DNA from: Adineta vaga | Taxonomy: Eukaryota > Rotifera | Assembly (NCBI GenBank): GCA_021613535.1 | Contig: CP075494.1 | Location: 8,990,001 to 9,054,000, forward strand | Direction of reading: 5' to 3' | Length of the DNA stretch: 64,000 bases | Shown: positions 40,001 to 50,695 of the stretch, piece by piece | Layout of the letters: each line of letters begins with the position of its first letter | How positions within the stretch are numbered: position 1 is the first letter of the stretch | Translations under genes and position numbers: made by a program | Notes under the pieces: model-generated | What the model was told of the DNA's origin: nothing | Databases searched by the model: none | The model's input: the letters and a program-made list of their open reading frames with translations, nothing else

Positions 40001-41294
40001 CAATTACACTAAAATCTATTTCCTACGAATGGAATAACATTATATTCTGAACAATTGTAGAGTTTGTTATAGAATCTCAATCAAAGAAAACTTCGATATG
40101 AGACGAACTTCTATCATTAAAAACGAATAAAGATCAATATAATTATATAGTGATTATTAATTTCTAATAGAAAAGCAATCGAAGAATAAGGATACAATAC
40201 ATTCATTTAGTTTTAAGATTCCATGACACTACTATGCAAAAAAGTGTACGAACATTGATCTATCATACTTATCAAACCTAGTGAACAATTTTTGTTCTAG
40301 AAATTATTTAATATGCTATCTTATTTTCTTCCTGTTTTTGTTTTGTTTTTACAAAATACTAACAAAAGGAGCATTAGAAAAGAAGAGAAAAGAAAAAGCG
40401 GGACTTACTGTCGTGTTACTATTCATCACTCTTTGACACACATGTATCGATTTAATTTATTCGGAATTCATGCATAGATGTTTGCACACTATTTTATAAT
40501 ATCAAAATATGTAATACACAATGAACTTATCCGTTGTCAATTTCCTTTTTCAAATTACTCATTGATTAAATCCGCTGGGAACAGTACGATGCATATGAAC
40601 AAAACAAAAAATAGAATCAAGGCTTTAATAGAAACGACCAACGAATACAATCTTGATGTTAACAATCTATTCTAAGTTCTTCTTGTTACAATAAAATATG
40701 TTCGAATGATGATTAAAATATATCTAGTAATATATTCTGTATTTATTGGCGTATGAAAAAAATGCAAAATTAAGTCAAAGAAACTTAATACATTATTTGA
40801 AATCACTATAATATCGATTATCGTAATATAGTCCACTATTATTCTCATACGAAAGTTTAGTCAGTCTACAATATATCTATTTGAAGATATTTTCATACAC
40901 CTAACTGATTTATGTATATATCGAATAGAAATTATCAATATGCGTGTATATGTATGTACAATAAATTCATATATCTTATCTTTCATTAATATCAAAGAGA
41001 ATGACAATATTCATAGGTACCATGCATGTTATCGTAAGAAGAATCTTTATGCGTCATTTTTCTTATCAAAAAATATATAACAGATAAAAGTGTTAATCAT
41101 TTCTTTGCTTATAATATTCACATCTTGTCATCCAGTACTTTTATATAGGCAGAAGAGGAGAAAAGGTCTAAATTTATCGAAAGAAAAAAAAATGATTTTC
41201 TTTCTTTAGTACGTAATATAATCCAAAGTTTCTTTCATTCTCTTCTGTTTTCAATTCATGTAAATATATCATATGTCGTTTTAGAAAATAAAAA
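37077..41294. other. 4.2-kb gene-free stretch, the longest in the window
   Basis: AT-rich throughout, with no frame longer than about 65 codons and no splice-linked family match on either strand. Short frames at 37846-38040 and 40478-40675 are not supported. It lies between divergent genes, so it includes both promoters. TTTTAG at 41279-41284 before the next ATG looks like the acceptor of an intron in the 5' untranslated region. Confidence 0.6.
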
Positions 41295-44200
41295 ATGTCG
41301 ACTATTATCGATAGCAGTAAGAAAGAGTCAACTGTTGTTGTACATTTTGATCGTGATTGGAAAGTTAAACAATTAATTAATCAATCTCCTGACGATGACT
41401 ATGTTATAATCAGTTATAATGATGATCATTGGAATACGATTCAATTACCACATCATGATACAATAGATGAGTCATTGACATATTGGTATCGAAAACGATT
41501 CGATTGGAGACATAGACCGGATAATAATCAACAACATATTTATTTAAATTTTACGTCGACAGAAACTGAAGAAAAACAATCGAATAATAAAGTATCTGGA
41601 CTAGATCTATGGTTAAATCAAGTTCATTTATATACTGGTACACTTCCAAAACTGCCCATAGATATAACTCCATATTTATTGACAAATTCTGATAATGTCA
41701 TTGTTATCTGTTCAACACAAGGTTTTCCACTTTCATTATATGCTCGAATTCTTATGCCAAGTGTTTCTGTCGGTCAAGTTAAATATGATGATTATGATGA
41801 AAATAAAACTAAACGAGCACAAAGAACACTTGATTATACAGCTAGTTTCAATGATTCCGATGGTGTTATTGATGTTTTTATTGATTCATTACGAACACCA
41901 CCAAACGATGAAGATTCTGATTGGGTTAATATTTCTGATACGGAAGTAAAGGATGCGAAAGTACCATTGGATATTGGTCATGTTCCACGTCTTGCTATTG
42001 TTATACTTATTGTTGGTACACGTGGTGATGTACAACCATTCATTGCATTAGCAAAGATATTGCTTGCTTTTGGTCATCGTGTACGACTGGCTACACATGA
42101 AACTTTTCGAAAATTCGTTCGTGAAAATGGTCTAGAATTTTATCCATTAGCCGGAGATCCTGCTGATTTAATGTCATTTATGGTTAAAAATGCTGGTATT
42201 GTTCCATCTGTAAGTAGTATTGTAGCTGGTGATGTTGGTAAAAGTCGCCGTATTATTGCAGATATTCTTGCTTCAACGTGGAAAGCTTGTATAGAAGATG
42301 ATGATGAAACAGGCGTGTCATTTGTTGCCGAAGCAATAATCGCTAATCCACCATCCTATGGTCATATACATTGTGCACAAAGATTACAAATTCCACTTCA
42401 TATGATGTTTACTATGCCATGGTCACCAACAACTCAATTTGCACATCCATTCTGTCGAGTTAATTATGATATTGGACCTACAGATCGAATTAATTTATTA
42501 TCCTATAGTGTTATTGAAATGTTGGTAAGTAAAATAGTTGAAAAGACTAAATCTCTATATAGATATATATATCATAGACATGGTCCGGTATGCGTGACCT
42601 TATCAATGAATTTCGTGAAAAAACACTTCGTCTTACACCATTACATACTCGTGAAGCAGTCCGTGCAATGATTGATGAGCATGTTCCACACACTTATTGT
42701 TGGTCACCATCTCTAGTTGCTAAACCAGCCGATTGGTCAGAATATATAAATGTCTCTGGATTTTTCTTTCTTGATCTGGCAACTAATTATAAACCGTCCG
42801 AAGCTCTCATTCGATTTCTTCAAGCAGGTGATCCACCAATTTATATTGGTTTTGGTTCTATAACAGGACATGATCCACGTCGAATTTTACAAATTGTATT
42901 AGAAGCATTAAAAGCAACTGGTTATCGAGCTTTATTATCTGGTTTAGCCAAAGATGAAGATCAATTGTCACAGAATATTTTTAAAATTGATAATTGTCCA
43001 CATGATTGGTTATTTCAACATGGTAAGATATATTGTTTATTGACACGAGTAAGAATCTAAACGACGATATTTTGTTCTAGTGGCTGCTGTTTGTCATCAT
43101 GGTGGTGCTGGTACGACTGCTGCTGGTCTTCGTGCTGGGAAACCGACGATTATTGTTCCATTTTTTGGTGATCAATTCTTTTGGGGAACAATGATTTGGA
43201 AAAGTGGTGTTGGTCCTGCACCTATTCCAGGCAAACGTTTGAATACAGAAGAATTAATTGAAGCATTCAAATTAGTACATCAAGCAGATACACGTGAAGC
43301 TGCAGAAAAATTACGTATTGCATTTGAACATGAAAATGGTTGTGAAAATGCTGTTCAATTTTTTCATTCAAATTTACCATTAAGAAAAATGCGTAGTGAT
43401 CTTGAACCATCATTTGCTGCTTGTTACAATTTAAAAGATTATAGTTTACAAATTTCACGTCCTGTTGCACAAGTACTTGTAGCAGGTGGAGCCATTGAAG
43501 AATCAGAACTGAGTGTACATTCAACATGTAGTTGGAAAAAACTATCCGATGATGATCGTCCACATTTTCCTACTCGTGGAATAATGAAACATGGACAAAA
43601 AGCATTCAATTATTTAGTTATCGATAGACTAAAAGATGTCAAACGGGCATTTCATTCAAATAATCGACTTGAGGATGCACGTGATGGCGCAGAAGGTTTT
43701 GTCAAAGGTGTAGGAAAAGGTATTGGACATGCATCCATTGGTTGTCTGTCATTTTATGGTGATGTTACTGATGCGTTACAACGTTTACCAAAATTGTATG
43801 ATCCATATTCGGATGATGATCAACGTAAACGACCAGAAGTCGGTGATTTTCAATCAGGTGCAAAAGCTGCTGGAAATGCTGTATGGCATGGATTTAAAGA
43901 TGGTGTTACTGATATAGTAAATAAACCTCGAACAGGTTTTCAACGTGATGGGATAGTTGGTGGAGCGAGAGGTGCATTTGTGGCATTACCAAACGCTGTG
44001 ATAAAACCTATCGCTGGTACACTTGCATCACTAACATGGTTAAGTCGAGGTGTTTATGCTGAAGCAAAAAATGTAACACATCGTAGAAATCGAAGTTTTG
44101 ATCAACGAATATCAGTGACAAATACGAATGGTAATCGACCATCCTCGAATTATTTACCATTCGATTATGATGATACATTACCAGAAAGTCGAGCTTCGTA

Positions 44201-44378
44201 TGCATCAGGTTTAAATATCGACATATGTAAAGAGATTTTAAATGAATTTGAAAAAATCAAATTTGAACGAATGCCACTTCAACAAGAATATCTCGATGAA
44301 AAAAGTCAGAAAAAAGAAAAGAAAAACAAGAAAATCTTTCAAAGACAACGTAGCCATTCAACTTCAACATATCTTTAA
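41295..44378 (+). CDS. Sterol 3-beta-glucosyltransferase (UGT80/ATG26 type) with GH2-like N-domain and VPS13-like tail
   Basis: Exons 41295-42524, 42578-43022 and 43081-44378 give 990 residues. Residues about 10-170 look like the sugar-binding jelly roll of family 2 glycoside hydrolases (HWNTIQLPHHDT, LTYWYRKRFDW, LDLWLNQVHLYTG, IDITPYLL). From about residue 235 the GT-B enzyme begins: VGTRGDVQPFIALAKILLAF for the acceptor half and VCHHGGAGTTAAGLRAGKP with VPFFGDQFFWG for UDP-sugar binding (about 559-590). Residues about 764-890 have Gly-rich repeats (FVKGVGKGIGHASIG, DIVNKPRTGFQRDGIVGGAR) like the VPS13/ATG2 C-terminal region also seen on some fungal sterol glucosyltransferases. It should glucosylate membrane sterols using UDP-glucose. 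Unusual for an animal. Confidence 0.88.
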
Positions 44379-44622
44379 TTTTGTTTTGTACTTTATACAG
44401 ATAGTTTAATATATCAATAAATATTTCAATGAATGATTGTTATAATCAATAATTTCAAAGGAATTTTTTCTGTAAGTAAATCACTGAATAAATGCAAACA
44501 ATCTATATTTTTAGTTACTTAAAAAAGCCAAAGTCATAGATTGCATGTATACATATATATATATATATCTGTCAACTACAAAAGAAAATAAAGATGAAAT
44601 GTTTATTTCTTGTTGTGAAAAA

Positions 44623-44876
44623 TTAGTCATCGAGGTTATCACAACAACATATAACACACCAAGCATGAATCACTCCAGGGACCTTGAGAAAAGAAAAACA
44701 TCATTCATTCTTGTTTTCTAATAGAAAGAATAGATATTTACCCATGCAAGTAGTGTCAAAAGAATATTGACAGATACAGTACAACTACAAACTTTATTTC
44801 TAGCAATCCATACAGCTAAAGGTGGAATAAAAATGCTCAAGATTAATAACAGTAATTTTGCACACATATCTCCCAT
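44623..44876 (-). CDS. PMP3/UPF0057 stress-response plasma-membrane proteolipid
   Basis: Two small exons, 44742-44876 (45 codons) and 44623-44682 (19 codons and stop), joined in phase 0 across a 59-nt GT-AG intron, give 64 residues. The two membrane helices carry the family pattern: LLLILSIFIPPLAVWIAR (PPLAV with the following basic residue) and SVNILLTLLAWVPGVIHAW (N-ILLTLLAW-PG). The C-terminus is short, ending in a Cys cluster and acids (CCCDNLDD). In yeast and plants PMP3 proteins keep membrane potential and ion balance under salt, cold and drought. It lies tail-to-tail with the sterol glucosyltransferase gene. It is easily missed because each exon is tiny. Confidence 0.93.
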
Positions 44877-45351
44877 AGTTGCTCAAGTTCAACAAATTAG
44901 ATGAATAAGACATCTTCTCGTTTTTCTTTTTCTTTATATTGTGAGCTTTTCCCATTTCTCTCGTCAACCGTCATAGAGGAAAAAGAAGACGAAGATTGTC
45001 GATGATTCAGCTTTTTTTCTACTCGATGACGAGATGAATTCCAGAATGGTGGTACATTGGAAAAGGACGAACAGAATGTCTTCAATCGTAAAAATATTTT
45101 TAGACAATAAGGAAAAAAAAGACTTCTATGTCTCTGAGTTATATATGTAATTAAAATTTGTCTTTGTTATTTTTTTTTATTCTTTTTGAAGCGTGCATAA
45201 CGTTATATGTAGAGAGAGGGAGAGAGAAAGATATAAATAGAACAATAAACAAGTGTGTATGTAAATTCTCAAGCCAAATAAAAAATAAGCTGAAACAATG
45301 CGTACAATTTGAGAACGAGAATAAAACAAGAAAACGAAGTGATCGAAACGA
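44877..45351. other. Spacer between PMP3 and tubby genes
   Basis: About 475 bp: PMP3 upstream region and tubby 3' flank. A minus-strand frame at 44897-45085 lacks an ATG and is low-complexity. A short purine tract lies near 45213-45230. Confidence 0.5.
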
Positions 45352-48111
45352 TCATTCACAAGCTAATTTGCCATCGAAAGATGATAATGCAATACCAAAT
45401 GCTTGAACAGCACATAACGGATACTTATAATCGCAAGTAAAGACATCTAGAATGAAAATGAAAGTATAACAAAATATCCAATTCAAATCGACGACTTTTA
45501 CACTTAAACTACAGTAAACTATTTTTACTTCCGTTAAAACTTGCTAGGTCATATAATACTATGATCTATATTAAGATTCAATTTCTATGCACTCATATAT
45601 ATCTAGGTAATTAGTTTTTTTGCTGTCATCTTACAGTCAACTAAGATTATAAATGTGTTCGTGATAATGCCACTTAAGCGTATTCTTCTATAATATCACG
45701 AAACATATTAATTCACGGAAAAGAGTTCTTCCTACACTTGATACTACTTTCTAGATTCTATAAATTCACATGAAATCTTTCTATAGTAAATGTTAAAAGT
45801 ACTACTACTTTTCAATTTTGATATTTTTTAATAATTCTATTATCAATCCATTTCTGTCTATTTTCAAGATCAAACTTACCATCACTAACTCGTCCAAATT
45901 GCATGCATACATATTCCTCTACAAAGAAATGATTATTTTTCGTCTTGTATTGTAACATACAATAAGTTACTTACGATCGTCATCATGTACAACTTGAAAG
46001 TTTTTTACAGATGCTTGTGTAACACGTCCATGAAAATTGAGTACATACGATTGAGTTTCTGAATAATGAATATGAACGATTTAGAACTAAATGTTTTTGT
46101 CATCAATTTTTACCTTCATTCCAAACAGGTGCTTTGTTATGCAATTCAAGTAGATTATTCATATCATTACGTTTCCATCGTTCAATTAAACTTTCTGATT
46201 CCTTCGAAGAAAAAAAAAAGAATAGAATACTTAAGATAATATCAATATTGTTCATCTTCTTACATTTCTTGGTCGAACTTCTACTCGATGATGATCACTA
46301 CTCATACCGGGAATGATAATTGTCATCTTTCGTGGACCTTTAAAACCAAGAATATTCGTTTCCTAGATGACCAAATCATATATAATTAAAATGATGATTT
46401 CAGAAAAAAATTCATTCCTACATAAGCAATGGCTGCTAATTCCCTTCTTTGTTGTTCGATTGGACTAGATAAAAAGAGCACATGAAAGATAATTATTTTA
46501 TTTTATTATTCTAATGACTATCTACATATTCTTCTTTGGATTTGAGCCTTGATCAAAAACAGTAAAATGCGTGCCTAACATATTTGCTCTAAATATCATT
46601 AGATAAATTGATATTTACGTTGACAAAAAATAATCTACCTTAATTTTCCAATAAATCTTTCACCATCACGTGATAAATCTGTTGCGTCAGTTGAAATCAA
46701 ATAATTCGATGTTGCACTACGTCGACGTTTACGTCCAGCCAAAACAAAGAACTAAATATAATTCGATATTTCTTTTTCTTTCAAAGCTTAATACATACTT
46801 TTTTACTATCACTAGGTCGTTCAATATGCATGTAATATGTTGGAAAAAGACCTTTTTCCATTCCTCGTTTGTCTCGTGTAATACGACATTGAACATCACC
46901 GAGACCATTAGGTGCTGGTGTATAGACAAACTTATCTAAATCTTCTGTAATCATTTCAAATAATGATCGTAAAGCTAAATTTAATGCTGGAGAATTTGGA
47001 TCATTATTATCATCATTATTATTGGCATTTTGTTGATCTAATGTTCCATTATGTTGATGTGAATTTGAAGTCCATGGTCTAATAACAGTTGTTTCCGTTT
47101 CGCCATCTGAATCTGAAGTATGATGAAGAGAATGTTTAGAAATTGGTTCATTTTCAATTTGGGAGATAACATCATCATTAGAATTAGGATCATGATATGA
47201 CATAGATTGAGAAGAACTTCGTTTGAAATGAGAACGACGTTGTTGACGACGAGCTTGCTTAGCAGAGCGTGGATGCTCATCATCATCAATATCGAGATTC
47301 ATGCCATGATAGTCTTTTACTAGAAATGTGTATACAAACAAAAGCATATGACTTATTTGTCAAACATTTATGCAACAATATTCAAAGCACATTTAGGTAC
47401 AAAATAGTTTACATACCATTTCTTTCAGTTCCATCATCAGTACTATGTGTAACAGTTGCATCAGTTAACATTTGTATTGAACCTTTTGTCGCATTGATTG
47501 TTCTGGTTTGTATTGATGAACCGGTAGATGGTCGAGAATCATTGGTACTATTTTTCTAATGATTATAAAAACAAGTCATTTGCTTTGCCGAAGAATAGAA
47601 TAGGAGATATTTGTCTTACCGTATCATTATTATTTTTCCAACGAATAGGATGAAATGGCTGAGTTGATAATGGTACCGAACCATTCAAGGAATTTACTTC
47701 ATCATTATCGGAATAAAATGAAGTATTAACAAATCCTAAATAAAGAATGGATGAGAAAAATACATCAGGTAAACATTTCATTTATAACTGTCAAATGCAG
47801 AATAAGAAAAATCTTTACCTCCGATTACATCGACATGAGATTGATCTGTACGAAGAGGTGTGCGAGTAGTTCGGGCATCTCCTGCACGTTTTGTTAATTC
47901 AGTCTAAATAATAACATATAACTCAATTGAATAAGGAAATAGTCTACTGACTCTTTGATTTATCCGTTTTTGATCGAATTTTTTCGAAATTGATGAATGT
48001 TGATCATCTTCTTCCGAAATTCTAAATTTAAAAAAGAAAACATTTCGTCTTTCGTTCAACAAACTATATTTCGTATACGTACACGCCTGGGACATGTTCA
48101 CCGTTGATCAT
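45352..48111 (-). CDS. Tubby-like protein (TULP family)
   Basis: Fourteen exons chain in phase, about 528 residues from the ATG at 48111. The N-terminal 250 residues are polar and disordered with basic runs ([14 protein letters not shown]). The tubby domain follows: [114 protein letters not shown]. It ends with the invariant [23 protein letters not shown] block. The K-x-R pocket binds PI(4,5)P2. The last exon (45352-45446) sits beyond a 433-nt intron; without it the protein would lack the hydrophobic core helix. Family roles: membrane tethering and GPCR/TRP delivery to cilia via IFT-A. A phase-compatible acceptor at about 48150 means an upstream coding exon may exist. Confidence 0.93.
45447..45879 (-). 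other. Long (433-nt) last intron of the tubby gene
   Basis: Donor GTAAGT directly after the SDG codons; acceptor TTCATTCTAG. Much longer than the other introns of this gene (about 45-85 nt). Reading into it would add about 23 unrelated residues and then stop. Nothing else recognised inside. Confidence 0.75.
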
Positions 48112-48630
48112 TGTATTCACAATTGTTCTAATTTCATATATACATAGATCTGTAAAACAATGTTTTAAATATTAAATAACGAATAGATAGTCGTCATGGA
48201 GAAAATGGAAGAGTTTTATTGTTCATTTTATCGTTTTCTTTCTTTCTTTTCTCTTCGTGCATTTCATCTTGGTGATACCAGTAAAATGAGAGAAAATAAG
48301 AACTGAAATATTAAATGTCACGAGAGAACTACAGCATCTCAAATAACAAGATACTCGGTTGATATGAAGAAAAAAAAGAGATGAGATTTTCTTTTTAAAC
48401 ATCAAAATAGACATGCATTTATGATTTAACAGTAAATGAACTGAACTATTAAATAAGTGAAAGAAAGAGAACATCGTTTTTATATATTTTTCTTTCTATC
48501 TCATATCACAATGACTATATTCATTTTTCCTGAGCTTTAAAGCTCTCATTGTCAGACGATATATAATCATGAAAATATTTTCTGCACATTTTTTCTTCTA
48601 CGTCCGGAAAAGAATAAAAAAAGGAAGGAA

Positions 48631-48662
<32 letters not shown>

Positions 48663-48963
48663 AAGAGCGTTCAACTGTTTGATTATTATTATTAAAGAAA
48701 AGGAAGAAAAAAAATTCTCATTTCATATTTATCGATGAATCATCAACCATCGCCTTCGTGGTTACTTAGCAACTCATCCTCAATTGATTAAAAACCATAA
48801 ATGCAATCAATATTTAACAAACTTCGTTTCTTTTTTCAGATGAATGAATTAACAATCGAAATATTGTGCGAAAATTTTCATATTTATTAGGTGTCGCTAG
48901 TAATATTATTTGTGTCAAAGAAAAAAAGTGAGTAGTGCAGACTAAAGAAGAAATAGAATAAAA
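48112..48963. repeat. Divergent promoter region, tubby / ZDHHC, with GAAA microsatellite
   Basis: About 850 bp. (GGAA)n then (GAAA)n at about 48622-48662. It may also hold an unplaced first exon of the tubby gene, since an acceptor-like TTTTACAG lies near 48150-48160 on the minus strand. Confidence 0.6.
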
Positions 48964-50471
48964 ATGTCGTTAACAAAATTGCTACCTACGACTCATACAA
49001 ATGATGATGAAGACGAGGATGTCGAAGTTGGTTCGTCAGCTGTAAAACTTCATCGTTATACATGCGATACAAATACAGATTGGCCAACAAAAACAACTGA
49101 TATGTCAACATCAGCACCATTGACAACAGATACAACAGGTGTTGTTGTTAAAGATGTTGTACCACGTTCAATGTATTATCATGATCAAAATAATGATGAT
49201 GATTGTTTATGTACATGTGCATGTTGTCGTTGTGAATGTTGTCCAACTGTTTCTGACTGGTGTGTAAGAGATCCTTATGGTTTATCGTGTGGTTTTACAA
49301 CATGGTTTCTATTTGTCTATGCACAATTTGTTATTATTTTTGTTATATTAATACCTAAAAGTCATTCAACTTTATTCAATTTCGTTAATTTAATTATTTT
49401 TCATGCATTGGAAATTCTTGCCGTTTCATCACACTGGCGGACAATGTTTTCAAATCCAGTAGGTTTTATTCAGAAAAAATATTTTTCGACTAGCAAATTA
49501 TTCTTCTAGGGTACGGTTCCATTAAATAATGCAACTCCAGAAAATTTCTTAAAATATTCAAATGGTACCGTTATTTATCGATGTGCTATGTGTCAAAGTA
49601 TCAAACCACCACGAGCCCATCACTGTAGGTACTAAAACGTTAATTATGAATAATTTCTCATGCAAAAAGAAGGATAATTTAATCTGCTTTATATTTTCAG
49701 TGTTTGCAAACGATGTGTAAAACGAATGGATCATCATTGTGTCTTTGTGAATAATTGTGTTGGTCAAAATAATCAAAAATATTTTATTTTATTCACGGTA
49801 AGAAGATAGAAGATGCATCCGATGATATTTATCTATCTTTCTGGAATCTTTTATTACGGATCCCTGGATTTATGAGAGGTATCACCATGTCTCTTTTAAT
49901 GAGGAATAGAAACCCATCATTAATTATATGGGTTTTCAGAGAAAGAAAAAAAAGCATCATTCTATTTCAGTTCTATACGTGTATTATTTCGATCTATGCT
50001 CTTATTCTACTTGGTATTCATGTTACAACTTGTATACAAGCAGATTGGTCTGGTAAGTAAATTGAAATGAACTTTCTCATTTCTCTTTTTCCTCTTTATA
50101 AATTAGTATGTACAACATGGTCACCACCGGCTACAATAATATTCCTAATATTTCTTACCTTTGAAGCTATTTCATTCTCGCTATTTACAGGCATTATGAC
50201 TGGTACACAATTATATTCGATCTATACTGATACAACGGTATGTTCTTTTGTTTTTCAAAGAATAACTTCTTTTTTATGTATTCCTTGTTCTTTTTTCAAG
50301 GGTATTGAATCTTTTAAAGGCGAAGGAGGTCATCGTCGTCGTCATAGTTCATTTATATCTTCATTAAAAGTTGTCTTTGGTTCTCAGGTTGGCTTAGCAT
50401 GGCTCAATCCATTTACTAAACCAGTGAATTTAATAACGCAAAATGATGAACGTGTGACATTTGATGTCTAA
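48964..50471 (+). CDS. Palmitoyltransferase, ZDHHC3/7-like
   Basis: Six exons (48964-49458, 49510-49628, 49701-49797, 49971-50052, 50107-50237, 50301-50471) give 364 residues. TM1 and TM2 ([34 protein letters not shown]) precede the [27 protein letters not shown], then [20 protein letters not shown], the catalytic motif being DHHC. TM3 and TM4 follow ([30 protein letters not shown]). TTxE is replaced by an ST/TT region. The C-terminus has the NPF-containing segment WLNPFTKPV. It transfers palmitate to Cys of target proteins, usually at the Golgi. A dense N-terminal Cys run ([13 protein letters not shown], about residues 81-93) is unusual and may itself be acylated or bind metal. Confidence 0.93.
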
Positions 50472-50695
50472 TTTCAGAATATACTGATAGAGTTGTCTCT
50501 TCTTTTTTCTGTCTTAATAATAAAAACAAAATCAAAATCACAAAACACCATCGAATTAAAACAAGAACAAGCACAACAACAAAACAGAGCGAATTTTTTT
50601 TTCTAGATGCTTTTTTTTTGAAATAATAAATCACGAATACAATATTTATAAATATATATGCATATATGTACGAAGAGATAAGGGCAATGTTTGTC

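Noticed and set aside
44897-45085. Small minus-strand ORF between PMP3 and tubby
   Set aside because: TTG start, Ser/Lys low-complexity sequence, no conserved features.
45860-45920. Tubby protein with an aberrant C-terminus
   Set aside because: GTAAGT at the SDG codons is a donor; the canonical last exon was found at 45352-45446.
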